The position numbers and the translations under genes were made by a program. From assembly GCA_023228995.1 (NCBI GenBank), contig JALOAD010000006.1:1-64000 (forward strand): 64,000 nt of DNA, written 5' to 3'. The stretch is from JALOAD01 sp023228995 [NCBI: Candidatus Muiribacterium halophilum] (lineage in GTDB: Bacteria > Muiribacteriota > Muiribacteriia > Muiribacteriales). Below, one piece after another: positions 1 to 8,881 of the stretch. The notes under the pieces were generated by a model that worked only from the letters and a program-made list of their open reading frames with translations, was not told the origin of the DNA and ran no database searches. Within the stretch, counting starts at the first letter, position 1, and each line of letters opens with the position of its first letter.

Positions 1-125
1 GTAAGAGGGAATTTTACATGGAAGTTAAATTTCATGTGGTCCGATAAATTAATATTTCTTTGATGAAATAATAGGTAATTATAAAGCTAAAGAAGATCCC
101 GGCTCAGAATAGTACCGGGATGACA
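1..125. repeat. Direct repeat copy 1 (296-bp period)
   Basis: These 125 bases recur unchanged at 297-421, so the copies are 296 bases apart. The first is cut by the window edge and the unit may run further left. Each copy holds a hairpin (16-37 here) with an 8-bp stem ACATGGAA/TTTCATGT containing one G-U pair, and ends in a dispersed GATCCCGG element. I see no open frame. It may be a repeated structured RNA or the edge of a mobile element; the sequence does not decide. Confidence 0.95.
94..124 (+). repeat. Dispersed GATCCCGG...CCGGGATGAC element
   Basis: Imperfect inverted repeat whose arms GATCCCGG and CCGGGATGAC flank TCAGAATAGTA. Further copies lie at 390-420, 427-448 (half element), 17605-17634, 28914-28944 and 37752-37783 (degenerate). 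All lie outside genes, which fits a small mobile palindromic repeat. Palindromes of this general kind are common in unrelated bacteria. Confidence 0.85.
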
Positions 126-296
126 GAGCTAATGAAGCAATTAAAAATTAAAAATTAATAATTAATAATTAAAAATTGATAATATAAAGTAAGGAGAAAT
201 TTTTTGAATAATGAAATCAAAGAAAATTAATTAAGAGGAACTATGGAGACTGTTACGAAGTATGCAATATACGGATGTATTGCAAAGGCGAACATC
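126..296. other. Spacer between the 125-bp repeats
   Basis: Positions 136-185 are low-complexity TTAAAAATTAA-type sequence. A hairpin TGCAATA/TATTGCA with an 8-base loop lies at 263-284, just before the second repeat copy. There is no credible reading frame. The segment may belong to the same 296-base repeat unit, whose left part lies outside the window. Confidence 0.5.
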
Positions 297-421
297 GTAA
301 GAGGGAATTTTACATGGAAGTTAAATTTCATGTGGTCCGATAAATTAATATTTCTTTGATGAAATAATAGGTAATTATAAAGCTAAAGAAGATCCCGGCT
401 CAGAATAGTACCGGGATGACA
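297..421. repeat. Direct repeat copy 2 (296-bp period)
   Basis: Exact second copy of bases 1-125, with its hairpin at 312-333 and its GATCCCGG element at 390-420. Directly after it, 427-448 repeats the right half of that element (CTCAGAATAGTACCGGGATG plus AC), so the element itself looks partly duplicated. Confidence 0.95.
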
Positions 422-586
422 AAACTCTCAGAATAGTACCGGGATGACATTTTTTTATATGAAATTACCTTTGGCATGACATTATATTAATTTTTGTTTA
501 TTTAATCAGAAGACTCAATTAGGAAATATAAATCTGTTTTTGAAGCTTTTTATTTGCTTTTTTTTTTTGATGTTGTTATTATGTTG

Positions 587-615
587 TTGAAAATTAAATA
601 ATGTTCTCATATAAA
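587..615 (+). promoter_or_regulatory. Promoter of the purine operon
   Basis: TTGAAA (587-592), a 17-base spacer and TATAAA (610-615) match the housekeeping sigma consensus well. Transcription would begin near 621, giving a leader of about 205 bases that contains the whole riboswitch. AT-rich DNA yields chance matches, but the position fits. Confidence 0.55.
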
Positions 616-662
616 CAATATACCTAGCATGATGACACAGTATTAACATTGTAAGAGAACTC

Positions 663-739
663 GAATGTGCGTATAAATCCGCTGATATGGAGTGGAAGTT
701 TCTACCAGATAACCTTAAATTATCTGACTACGGACATTC
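663..739 (+). promoter_or_regulatory. Guanine-class purine riboswitch
   Basis: All parts of the purine aptamer are visible. P1 pairs 663-671 with 731-739 (one G-G mismatch). P2 is CCGCT/AGTGG closed by the loop GATATGG. P3 is AGATAA/TTATCT closed by CCTTAAA, so the loops can kiss through GG-CC. The junction strands TATAAATCC, TTTCTACC and GACTACG are conserved. The C in GACTACG is the ligand-pairing position that specifies guanine/hypoxanthine; adenine switches have U there. It lies directly upstream of the purine operon. Confidence 0.94.
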
Positions 740-776
740 ATCATAAGACTTTTTTATTTTTTTATAAAAAAATAAT

Positions 777-810
777 AAAAGCTGGTGGATGTTCACCAGC
801 TTTTTTTTTA
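777..810 (+). terminator. Riboswitch-controlled intrinsic terminator
   Basis: Perfect stem GCTGGTG/CACCAGC with loop GATGTT, followed by nine T and preceded by A. The 5' half (783-794) can instead pair with 732-743, the 3' strand of aptamer P1 and the bases after it, for 12 base pairs including three G-U. Ligand binding would hold P1 together, free the terminator and stop transcription before purB. Confidence 0.9.
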
Positions 811-826
811 TTTAAGGAGGATTATA

Positions 827-2119
827 GTGATTGACAGATATATGACTGAGGATATGAATAAATTATGGAGTGAAAAAGGTAAATTTGAAGCTTTTACAGA
901 AATTGAATTACTTGTATGTGAAGCTTGGAATAAATTTGGGAAAATAAGTGATGAAGATCTCAATGTAATCAAAGAAAAAGCTTGTTTTCAGATTGAAAGA
1001 ATTGATGAAATCGAAAAAATAACAAATCATGATGTAATAGCTTATGTTGAAAATGTAGCTGAAAATATTGGACCTGAAGGAAGATTTATACATAAAGGTT
1101 TAACTTCTTCCGATGTTGTTGATACTGCACTTGCTTTAAGAATGGTTAAATCAGTTAAAATTATCAGTGAAGAACTTGAAAAATTCATTAAACTTTTAAA
1201 AGAAAAAGTAATAGAACATAAAAATACAATATGTCTTGGAAGAACTCATGGAATTGGAGCTGAACCAACAACATTTGCTATGAAACTTGGAATTTTTTAT
1301 GAAGAAGCAAAGAGAAATCTTAAAAGATTAGATGAAGCTTGTGAAAATATTAGAGTTGGTAAACTTTCAGGAGCTGTAGGAACTTATTCAAATATTGATC
1401 CATTTATTGAAAAATATACTTTAAATGCTTTAAATCTTAAAACTTGTGAAATTTCAACTCAGGTAATTCAAAGAGATAGAATTGCTCATGTAATGTTTGT
1501 ACTTTCTTTAATCGGTGCTGGAATTGAAAAAATCGCTCTTGAAATAAGACATTTACAGAGAACAGAAGTCAGAGAAGTTCAGGAAGGATTCAGAAAAGGT
1601 CAAAAAGGAAGTTCTGCAATGCCGCATAAAAAAAACCCTATACTTTCGGAAAGACTTTGCGGTATGTCAAGACTTCTTAGAGCAAACCTTTCAACTTCTT
1701 TAGAAAATATTGCTTTATGGCATGAAAGAGATATATCTCACTCATCTGTTGAGAGAGTTACAATACCAGATTGTTTTCATTTAACACATTATATGCTTAA
1801 AAAATCAATAAATCTAATATCTGAACTTGTGGTCAACAAAGATAGAATGCTACAAAATATTGAAAATATGAATGGTTTAATTTTTTCACAAAAAATAATG
1901 CTTTCAATTATTGATAAAGGAGTGGCTAGAGATAAAGCTTATGTTATGGTTCAAAGAAATGCTTTAAAATCATGGGAAGATAATTCAAAATTAATTGATA
2001 ATATGAAAAATGATAAAGAAATAATGGATCTTTTTACACAAAAAGAACTTGAAGATAAGTTTAATCTTAATGATTATATTAAAAATATAGATTATGTATA
2101 TGAAAAAATGGGGGTTTAA
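827..2119 (+). CDS. purB: Adenylosuccinate lyase
   Basis: Cytoplasmic lyase that splits SAICAR to AICAR and adenylosuccinate to AMP, releasing fumarate each time. The superfamily signature SSAMPHKKNP is at residues 262-271 and the GRTHG histidine at 141. The start is GTG at 827, six bases after AAGGAGG (814-820), giving a protein that opens MIDRYMTEDM like other PurB enzymes. A longer frame from 785 would start inside the terminator and is rejected. At 430 residues it has normal length. It is the first gene after the riboswitch, and purC begins at the base after its stop. Confidence 0.96.
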   Translation: MIDRYMTEDMNKLWSEKGKFEAFTEIELLVCEAWNKFGKISDEDLNVIKEKACFQIERIDEIEKITNHDVIAYVENVAENIGPEGRFIHKGLTSSDVVDTALALRMVKSVKIISEELEKFIKLLKEKVIEHKNTICLGRTHGIGAEPTTFAMKLGIFYEEAKRNLKRLDEACENIRVGKLSGAVGTYSNIDPFIEKYTLNALNLKTCEISTQVIQRDRIAHVMFVLSLIGAGIEKIALEIRHLQRTEVREVQEGFRKGQKGSSAMPHKKNPILSERLCGMSRLLRANLSTSLENIALWHERDISHSSVERVTIPDCFHLTHYMLKKSINLISELVVNKDRMLQNIENMNGLIFSQKIMLSIIDKGVARDKAYVMVQRNALKSWEDNSKLIDNMKNDKEIMDLFTQKELEDKFNLNDYIKNIDYVYEKMGV

Positions 2120-2857
2120 ATGAGTGATCTTACTTTAATTTATGAAGGAAAAGCTAAAACTCTTTATCAAGGTCCAGCTTCAGATGAAATATTTATTTAC
2201 TTTAAGGATGATACAACTGCATTTAATGGCGAAAAAAAAGAGATAATTACTCAAAAAGGTGAGATAAACTTTCAGATTTCAAGACTTATTTTTAAATATC
2301 TTGAAAAAAATGGAGTTAAAACTCATTATTTAAAACCAGTTGATGAAAGAACAATTCTTGCAAAAAAACTCGATATAATTCCTGTTGAATTTGTTATTAG
2401 AAATATTGCAGCAGGTTCAGTTCTTAAAAGAATTCCTGTAAAACAAGGATTTGAATTTAAATCTCCAATAATAGAGTATTTTTATAAATCTGATGAAATG
2501 GGCGATCCTATGATAAATCCATATCATATAGAAGCATGTAATTTATGTTCAATGGAAAATCTTATGACAATTACAGAAAAAACTTTTAGAGTGAATCATC
2601 TATTAAAATCACTTTTTGATAAATGTGGAATTATTCTTGTAGATTTTAAATTAGAATTTGGAATAGATTCACAAAATAATATTATGCTTGGAGATGAGAT
2701 TTCGCCTGATTCATGCAGGTTATGGGATAAAGTAACAAAAGAAGTTCTTGATAAAGATGTTTTTAGGAAAGGAAATGGCAATATTGTTGATAAATATAAA
2801 AAAGTTCTTGAAAGACTTCAGGAGGAGCTTAATGATAAAAGTCAGAGTTTATGTTGA
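2120..2857 (+). CDS. purC: SAICAR synthase
   Basis: Phosphoribosylaminoimidazole-succinocarboxamide synthase joins CAIR to aspartate using ATP. The glycine-rich N-terminal GKAKTLYQ (10-17) and the family signatures LVDFKLEFG (173-181) and DEISPDSCRLWD (192-203) are intact. At 245 residues it is the usual bacterial single-domain form. ATG follows the purB stop with no gap, and its tail overlaps purS by 26 bases, so translation is probably coupled. Confidence 0.97.
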   Translation: MSDLTLIYEGKAKTLYQGPASDEIFIYFKDDTTAFNGEKKEIITQKGEINFQISRLIFKYLEKNGVKTHYLKPVDERTILAKKLDIIPVEFVIRNIAAGSVLKRIPVKQGFEFKSPIIEYFYKSDEMGDPMINPYHIEACNLCSMENLMTITEKTFRVNHLLKSLFDKCGIILVDFKLEFGIDSQNNIMLGDEISPDSCRLWDKVTKEVLDKDVFRKGNGNIVDKYKKVLERLQEELNDKSQSLC

Positions 2858-3077
2858 GCACAAAAAAGGTATTGTAGATCCACAAGGTAAAGCTATAAAA
2901 CTTGGCCTTGAAAATCTAGGTTTTTTAGATATTGCAAATGTATTAACAGGAAAGACTATAGATGTTGATTTTAAACATGATAATACTCAAAAAGCTCTTG
3001 AAGATACAAAAAATATGTGTGAAAAAATGCTTTCAAATCCAAATATGGAGAATTATAGAATTGAAAAGATTAATTAA
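2832..3077 (+). CDS. purS: FGAM synthase subunit PurS
   Basis: Small 81-residue subunit that holds PurL and PurQ together in the three-part formylglycinamidine ribonucleotide synthase of Bacillus and archaeal type. The sequence opens MIKVRVYVEHKKGIVDPQG, typical of the family. The start is ATG at 2832, preceded by GGAGGAG inside the purC coding region. An in-frame extension back to 2748 adds 28 residues unlike any PurS and overlaps purC far more, so it is rejected. Confidence 0.95.
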   Translation: MIKVRVYVEHKKGIVDPQGKAIKLGLENLGFLDIANVLTGKTIDVDFKHDNTQKALEDTKNMCEKMLSNPNMENYRIEKIN

Positions 3078-3097
3078 ATAATGCACAAGGAGGCTTT

Positions 3098-3784
3098 ATG
3101 AAGGCAGGTGTGATCAGGTTCGCCGGATCAAACTGTGACTTTGATGCTTATAATGTGTTAAAAGATGTCTTTAAATTTAAAACTGATTTTTTGTGGCATA
3201 AAGAAAATATAAAAGAAAAATACGATATTATTATTCTACCCGGAGGATTCTCCTACGGTGATTATCTTAGACCTGGAGCTATAGCAAGGTTTTCAAAAGT
3301 AATGGAAGATGTTCAAAAACACCTTTTACAAGGAAGATTGATAATTGGAATTTGCAATGGATTTCAAATATTATGTGAAGCTCAAATGTTACCAGGTGTT
3401 CTTATGCGAAATAAAAATATGAAATTTATATGTTCTAAACAAAATCTTAAAGTTGAAAACTCAGAATTATCAAAAAAAATCGGAAAAAATATAATTAATA
3501 TGCCAATTGCTCATGCAGATGGTAATTATTTTGCAGATAATAATGTTTTAGAGAAACTTTCAGAACAAAACAGAATAATTCTTAAATATTCAGACCAAAA
3601 TGGTAATACTGATAGAATTTATAATCCTAATGGTTCTTCTAATAATATTGCTGGAATAATGAATGAAAGTAAAAATGTATTCGGCACAATGCCTCATCCT
3701 GAAAGAGCATGCGATGATTTTAATTCTATAAATGATGGCAAACTTTTTCTTGAATCAATATTTGAATTATACGGGAGGTTTTGA
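3098..3784 (+). CDS. purQ: FGAM synthase glutaminase subunit PurQ
   Basis: Class I glutamine amidotransferase subunit that feeds ammonia to PurL. The nucleophile is Cys86 in GICNGFQ, and the partner His200/Glu202 lie in MPHPERACD. Length (228 residues) is normal. It has a strong AAGGAGG site before ATG 3098, and its TGA stop shares one base with the purL start (TGATG). Confidence 0.97.
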   Translation: MKAGVIRFAGSNCDFDAYNVLKDVFKFKTDFLWHKENIKEKYDIIILPGGFSYGDYLRPGAIARFSKVMEDVQKHLLQGRLIIGICNGFQILCEAQMLPGVLMRNKNMKFICSKQNLKVENSELSKKIGKNIINMPIAHADGNYFADNNVLEKLSEQNRIILKYSDQNGNTDRIYNPNGSSNNIAGIMNESKNVFGTMPHPERACDDFNSINDGKLFLESIFELYGRF

Positions 3785-5952
3785 TGAATAATTCTGCTGA
3801 TTACATAAAAATGGGTTTAACACATAGTGAATGGCAGTTAATAACAAAAAAACTCGGAAGAATTCCAAATAGAACAGAAACAGGAATTATATCTGTTATG
3901 TGGTCTGAACATTGTTCTTATAAAAACTCAAGAATACATTTAAAAAGATTTCCTGTAAAAGGAGATTGTATTCTTCAAGGACCTGGAGAAAATGCAGGAA
4001 TTGTAGATTTTGGCGATGATATTGCAATTACATTTAAAATTGAAAGTCATAATCATCCATCTGCTGTAGAACCTTATGAAGGAGCTGCAACCGGTGTTGG
4101 TGGAATTTTAAGAGATATTTTTACAATGGGAGCAAGACCAATAGCTGTTATGGATTCTTTAAGATTTGGCAATATGGATAATCCAAAAAATCGACATATT
4201 TTTGAAGGTGTAATAAGTGGAATATCAGGTTATGGAAATTGTGTTGGTATTCCAACTGTTGGAGGAGAAACATATTTTGATGAATGTTATAATGAAAATC
4301 CACTTGTAAATGTTCTTGCTTGTGGAGTTATGAAAAAAAATGATATTAGAAAAGGAATAGCACAAGGTAAAGATAATCCAGTTTATATAGTTGGTTCATC
4401 TACTGGTAGAGATGGAATACATGGAGCTACTTTTGCATCAGATGAACTTTCTGATAATTCAATAGATGATCGTTCATCTGTTCAGGCAGGAGATCCTTTT
4501 GGTGAAAAAATGGTTATGGAAGCTTGTCTTGAACTTTATAAATATGATTATATAATTGGTATTCAAGATATGGGAGCAGCTGGAATTACATGCTCAACAT
4601 TTGAAATGTCACATCGTGGAAATGCAGGAATGGAAATTGAACTTTCATTAGTTCCTCAAAGAGAATTAAATATGGATTCCTATGATATAATGCTATCAGA
4701 ATCTCAAGAAAGAATGCTTGTTGTAGTTAAACCTGAATATGAAAAAGAATTTATTGAAATATTTCAAAAATGGGATGTTCATGTTGAAAAAATCGGAAAA
4801 GTCATAGATGAAAAAATAGTAAAAGTATTTCATAATGGCAAGCTTGAAGCTTGTCTTCCTGTTGATTTTGTAGTTGATGGATTTCCAGTTTATAATAGAG
4901 AGTATAAAATTCCTGAATATATTAAAAATATTAATTCTAAAAACAATTTTATAAATATATTAGAAGGTGATTTTAGTGAAAGTTTCAAAAAAATGCTTGG
5001 TTCACCCAATATAATAAGTAAAAAAAATATATGGACTCAATATGATTATGAAGTTGGGTTAAGAACTATTGTAAAACCTGGAAAAGCAGATGCTTCAGTA
5101 CTTAAATTAAAAGAAAGTTCAAAACTTGTTGCTTTATCAACTGATTGTAATTCAAGATATTGTTATATAAATCCATTTATTGGAGCAGAAAGAGCTGTTT
5201 TGGAAAGTGCCAGAAATATTATTTGTACGGGTGGAAAACCACTTGCTATAACAGATGGGCTTAATTTTGGGAATCCAATGGATGCTGAGGTTTTCTGGCA
5301 ATTTAAATATTGTATTGATGGCATTATTAATGCTTGTGAAAACTTAAATACTCCAGTTACTGGTGGAAATGTTAGTTTTTATAATCAAAATAAAAATAAA
5401 GCAATTTATCCAACTCCTATAATTGGAATGCTTGGTATTGTTGATAAAATAGAAAATATCAAAACTCTTGAGTTTTCTAAAGGTAAAAAAATCGGAATGC
5501 TAGGAAAAAGTGATAATAATATAGGTGGTTCAGAATTTCTCAAAGTTATATATCAAAAAGTTTTAGGACCTCTTACTAATATTGATTGGGATTATGAAAA
5601 AAAACTTAACAACTTTATACTTGAAAATCTTAAAATGTTCAGCTCGCTTCATGATGTTTCAGACGGTGGTCTTGCTATAGCACTTTTTGAAAGTGCATAT
5701 TATGGTAAAACAGGTATAAAAGTTAATATAGAAACAGATAATAATATAGAAAAAACAATGTTTTCTGAGACTTCTGGAAGAGTTATATTCTGTGCTGATA
5801 ATGAGAATTTTGAGAGTTTGAGAAAACTTTCACAAACAAAAAATATTCCATTTACAGAACTTGGAATTTGTGAAGGAGATAATTTTAAAATAAACAATTT
5901 TGAATTTAATATGAAAGAAATTTCTAAAATATTCGAAAGAGGTATTTTATGA
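3784..5952 (+). CDS. purL: FGAM synthase large subunit PurL (small type)
   Basis: ATP-dependent synthetase subunit converting FGAR to FGAM with ammonia from PurQ. At 722 residues it is the short PurL that needs PurS and PurQ, not the 1,200-residue fused enzyme. Landmarks are the N-terminal [18 protein letters not shown] and the metal/nucleotide motif [16 protein letters not shown] 3784 is used rather than the adjacent in-frame TTG at 3781, because GGGAGG lies about seven bases upstream of it. The end overlaps purF by four bases (ATGA). Confidence 0.97.
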   Translation: MNNSADYIKMGLTHSEWQLITKKLGRIPNRTETGIISVMWSEHCSYKNSRIHLKRFPVKGDCILQGPGENAGIVDFGDDIAITFKIESHNHPSAVEPYEGAATGVGGILRDIFTMGARPIAVMDSLRFGNMDNPKNRHIFEGVISGISGYGNCVGIPTVGGETYFDECYNENPLVNVLACGVMKKNDIRKGIAQGKDNPVYIVGSSTGRDGIHGATFASDELSDNSIDDRSSVQAGDPFGEKMVMEACLELYKYDYIIGIQDMGAAGITCSTFEMSHRGNAGMEIELSLVPQRELNMDSYDIMLSESQERMLVVVKPEYEKEFIEIFQKWDVHVEKIGKVIDEKIVKVFHNGKLEACLPVDFVVDGFPVYNREYKIPEYIKNINSKNNFINILEGDFSESFKKMLGSPNIISKKNIWTQYDYEVGLRTIVKPGKADASVLKLKESSKLVALSTDCNSRYCYINPFIGAERAVLESARNIICTGGKPLAITDGLNFGNPMDAEVFWQFKYCIDGIINACENLNTPVTGGNVSFYNQNKNKAIYPTPIIGMLGIVDKIENIKTLEFSKGKKIGMLGKSDNNIGGSEFLKVIYQKVLGPLTNIDWDYEKKLNNFILENLKMFSSLHDVSDGGLAIALFESAYYGKTGIKVNIETDNNIEKTMFSETSGRVIFCADNENFESLRKLSQTKNIPFTELGICEGDNFKINNFEFNMKEISKIFERGIL

Positions 5953-7283
5953 AAGATGAATGTGGAGTTTTTGGAATATGTTCAGATAAAGAAGAAAGAA
6001 TAGGAAATATAGTTTATTTTGGAATTTATGCTCTTCAACACAGAGGTCAAGAAAGTGCTGGAATAGCTGTAAGTGATAAAAATAATAAAATCAGTTTTTA
6101 TAAAAACACAGGTCTTGTAAGTGAAGTTTTTAATCAAGAAATACTTTCAAAACTTCAAGGAATATCAGCAATTGGTCATGTAAGATATTCTACTTCAGGA
6201 GGTAAATTTACAATTGATAATGCTCAACCGCTTATATCTTCTTTTAAATATGGAATGGTTGCGCTTGCACATAATGGAAATATAACAAATGCAGCAAAAT
6301 TAAAAAAACAACTTGAAAATTCAGGAGCAATATTTAGATCGGATTCTGATAGTGAAGTACTTTTACATCTTATTGCAAAAAATAAATCAGATGATTTTAT
6401 TGAAGCTTTAAAACAAGAAGCTCATAAACTTGAAGGAGCTTTTTCAATTATTATTCTTTATAACAATAAAATAATAGCATTTAAAGACAAAAACTCAATA
6501 AGACCATTATGTATTGGAAAACTTGGTAATAGATATGCAATATCTTCTGAATCCTGTGCTTTTGATATGATAGATGCTGTATTTATAAGAGAAATAAATG
6601 AAGGTGAGATAATTGTAATTGAAAAAGACAAAATAATATCAGAAATTTATATAAAAAAAAGTGAAAGGAAATTTTGTGCTTTTGAACATATATATTTTTC
6701 AAGACCAGACTCGGTTTTTTTTGAAAAATCAGTACATTTATCAAGAAAAGAAATGGGAAGAAAACTTGCTGAACATTTCCCAGTAAATGCTGATGTTGTC
6801 ATTCCAGTACCAGATTCTGGAATTTCATGTGCATTAGGTTATAGTGAATATTCAAAAATCCCTTATGATAAAGGTATTATTAGAAATCATTATATAGGCA
6901 GGACTTTTATTCAACCAATTCAGGAATTAAGAAATATAAAAGTCAAGATGAAACTCAATCCAATATTTCATGTTATAAATGGCAAAAAAATTGTTCTTGT
7001 TGATGATTCAATAGTTAGAGGAACTACTTCTAAAAAGCTAGTTAGTCTTTTAAAAAATGCAGGAGCAGCAGAAGTACATTTGAGAATAAGTTGTCCAATG
7101 ATTGTAAAACCATGTAAACTCGGCATTGATACTCCAAGTACAGAAGAACTTATAGCATGCAGAATGAATAAAAATCAAATTAGAGATTATCTTAAAGCAG
7201 ATTCAATAGAATTTCTAGAATTACCATATTTAAAACAATGTCTTGGTCAAAAAGGTTATTGTTATAAATGTTTTACACCTTAA
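5949..7283 (+). CDS. purF: Amidophosphoribosyltransferase
   Basis: Commits PRPP to purines by transferring glutamine nitrogen to give phosphoribosylamine. The N-terminal nucleophile Cys5 would be exposed by removing only MKDE; the Bacillus propeptide is 11 residues. The PRPP loop [12 protein letters not shown] is at 349-360. Four cysteines placed like the [4Fe-4S] ligands of the Bacillus enzyme (243, 389, 438, 441, the last two in CYKC) indicate the oxygen-sensitive cluster type. It overlaps purL by ATGA. Confidence 0.97.
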   Translation: MKDECGVFGICSDKEERIGNIVYFGIYALQHRGQESAGIAVSDKNNKISFYKNTGLVSEVFNQEILSKLQGISAIGHVRYSTSGGKFTIDNAQPLISSFKYGMVALAHNGNITNAAKLKKQLENSGAIFRSDSDSEVLLHLIAKNKSDDFIEALKQEAHKLEGAFSIIILYNNKIIAFKDKNSIRPLCIGKLGNRYAISSESCAFDMIDAVFIREINEGEIIVIEKDKIISEIYIKKSERKFCAFEHIYFSRPDSVFFEKSVHLSRKEMGRKLAEHFPVNADVVIPVPDSGISCALGYSEYSKIPYDKGIIRNHYIGRTFIQPIQELRNIKVKMKLNPIFHVINGKKIVLVDDSIVRGTTSKKLVSLLKNAGAAEVHLRISCPMIVKPCKLGIDTPSTEELIACRMNKNQIRDYLKADSIEFLELPYLKQCLGQKGYCYKCFTP

Positions 7284-7297
7284 TTTGGAGGTTATAT

Positions 7298-8305
7298 ATG
7301 TTAGAAAATCTTACTTATGAAAAATCAGGTGTTAGTATTAAAACTGGAGAACAAACAGTAAAAGATATTAAAGATATAGTAAAATCAACATTTATACCGG
7401 GTGTTTTATCAGAAATTGGAGGATTTTCTGGACTTTTTGAACTTGGCCAATACAAAAATCCAATACTTGTTTCAGGAACTGATGGTGTTGGAACAAAACT
7501 TAAAATAGCAATAGAAAGTGGAATATATAATACAATTGGAATTGATGCAGTAGCAATGTGTGTAAATGACATTATTGTAAATGGAGCTAAACCATTATTT
7601 TTTCTTGATTATATAGCATTAGGGAAATTAGAAAAAGAAAGTTTCAAAACAATAATACAAGGAATTGCTCAAGGTTGTAAATTAGCAAATTGTGCATTAA
7701 TAGGCGGAGAAACTGCTGAAATGCCAGATATGTATAAAGATAATGATTTTGATATTGCAGGTTTTGCAGTAGGAGTTGTTGAAAAAGATGAATTAATAGA
7801 TAATACTAAAGTTAAATCAGGAGATAATATAATAATTATACCTTCAAATGGATTACATTCAAACGGATTTTCACTTGTAAGAAATCTATTTTTTAAAACA
7901 CTAAAAATGAAAAATCAAGATTATATTGAAGAATTTGGAGTAAGTCTTGTAGAAGAATTATTAAAACCAACAAAAATATATACAAAAGAAGTTTTACAAT
8001 CTGTAAAAAATGGCGGAGTAAATGCAATGGCACATATTACAGGTGGAGGAATTGCAGGAAATCTAGCTAGAGTTTTGCCAAAAAATGTATCAGCAGTTAT
8101 AGAAAAAAAACAAATTCCAAAACTCCCAATATTTGAATATATGAAAAAATATATAAATGAAAAGGAAATGTATAAAGTTTTTAATATGGGAGCTGGTTTT
8201 ATAATTATAGCAGATGAATTAAACACTTTAAAAATTGCAAAAATAACAAAAGGAATTATCGCAGGTAAAATTGTGAAAGGTTCAGGTGAGGTTAATATTG
8301 TGTAA
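7298..8305 (+). CDS. purM: AIR synthase (FGAM cyclo-ligase)
   Basis: ATP-dependent ring closure of FGAM to aminoimidazole ribonucleotide. The DGVGTK motif lies near residue 60 and GLHSNGFSL near 185. Length is 335 residues, as usual. The start is ATG 7298 behind TTGGAGG (opening MLENLTYEKSGV); ten more upstream in-frame residues overlap the purF tail and are not supported. The 3' end overlaps purN. Confidence 0.96.
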   Translation: MLENLTYEKSGVSIKTGEQTVKDIKDIVKSTFIPGVLSEIGGFSGLFELGQYKNPILVSGTDGVGTKLKIAIESGIYNTIGIDAVAMCVNDIIVNGAKPLFFLDYIALGKLEKESFKTIIQGIAQGCKLANCALIGGETAEMPDMYKDNDFDIAGFAVGVVEKDELIDNTKVKSGDNIIIIPSNGLHSNGFSLVRNLFFKTLKMKNQDYIEEFGVSLVEELLKPTKIYTKEVLQSVKNGGVNAMAHITGGGIAGNLARVLPKNVSAVIEKKQIPKLPIFEYMKKYINEKEMYKVFNMGAGFIIIADELNTLKIAKITKGIIAGKIVKGSGEVNIV

Positions 8306-8855
8306 AAAAACTGTAATTCTCGTTTCCGGCAGAGGTTCTAATATGGTTAATATTATACAAAAAGTCAAAAATAAAGAATTAAAACTTGATATAATCGCAA
8401 TAATATCAAATAAAATAAACCCAGAAGCTTTTCACAAAGCAGAAGATTTCAATATTTCTGTAATTTATCTTGGTTCAAAATCAGAAGAATTCGAGCAGAG
8501 ACTAGGTGAATTTATATATGAAAAACAAATAGAATTAATAATACTTGCAGGTTTTATGAAAATTTTATCAAAAGAATTTGTCAGAAAGTTTCCAAAAAAA
8601 ATAGTAAATATACATCCATCATATTTACCAGAATTTCCAGGATTAAATGCACAAAAAAAAGCTTGGGAAAGTCAAGCAGAAAAAACAGGAGTTACAGTAC
8701 ATTATGTTGATGAAGGAGTTGATACAGGAAAGATAATATATCAAGAAAGATTCAAAATCGACAGAAAACTTAATTTTGATACATTTACACAAAAATTACT
8801 TGAATTTGAACATATAATATATATAAAAGCACTGAAGAAAATGTTAAATTTTTAG
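8298..8855 (+). CDS. purN: GAR transformylase (folate-dependent)
   Basis: Transfers the formyl group of 10-formyl-tetrahydrofolate to glycinamide ribonucleotide. The glycine-rich ISGRGSN-like motif appears as VSGRGSNM near residue 8. The catalytic triad is seen in NIHPSYLPEFPG (Asn, His) and GVDTG (Asp). A TTG start at 8298 is preferred: AGGTGAGG (8284-8291) sits six bases before it and the product begins like other PurN proteins. GTG at 8286 is the alternative. It overlaps purM by eight bases. Confidence 0.9.
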   Translation: MCKKTVILVSGRGSNMVNIIQKVKNKELKLDIIAIISNKINPEAFHKAEDFNISVIYLGSKSEEFEQRLGEFIYEKQIELIILAGFMKILSKEFVRKFPKKIVNIHPSYLPEFPGLNAQKKAWESQAEKTGVTVHYVDEGVDTGKIIYQERFKIDRKLNFDTFTQKLLEFEHIIYIKALKKMLNF

Positions 8856-8881
8856 AATTTGATTAAAAACTGGAGGTGATT

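Noticed and set aside
1-586. tRNA or rRNA gene fragment at the window start
   Set aside because: No GTTCGAATCC-type T-arm or rRNA core sequence was found here or in any other gap.
785-826. Longer purB frame starting at GTG 785
   Set aside because: The start lies inside the terminator stem; the GTG at 827 has a perfect ribosome site and a family-like N-terminus.
2748-2831. Longer purS frame from 2748
   Set aside because: The extra 28 residues overlap purC, have no ribosome site and are absent from known PurS.
7921-8226. Antisense frame opposite purM
   Set aside because: Open only because of codon bias on the coding strand; no ribosome site or known motif.
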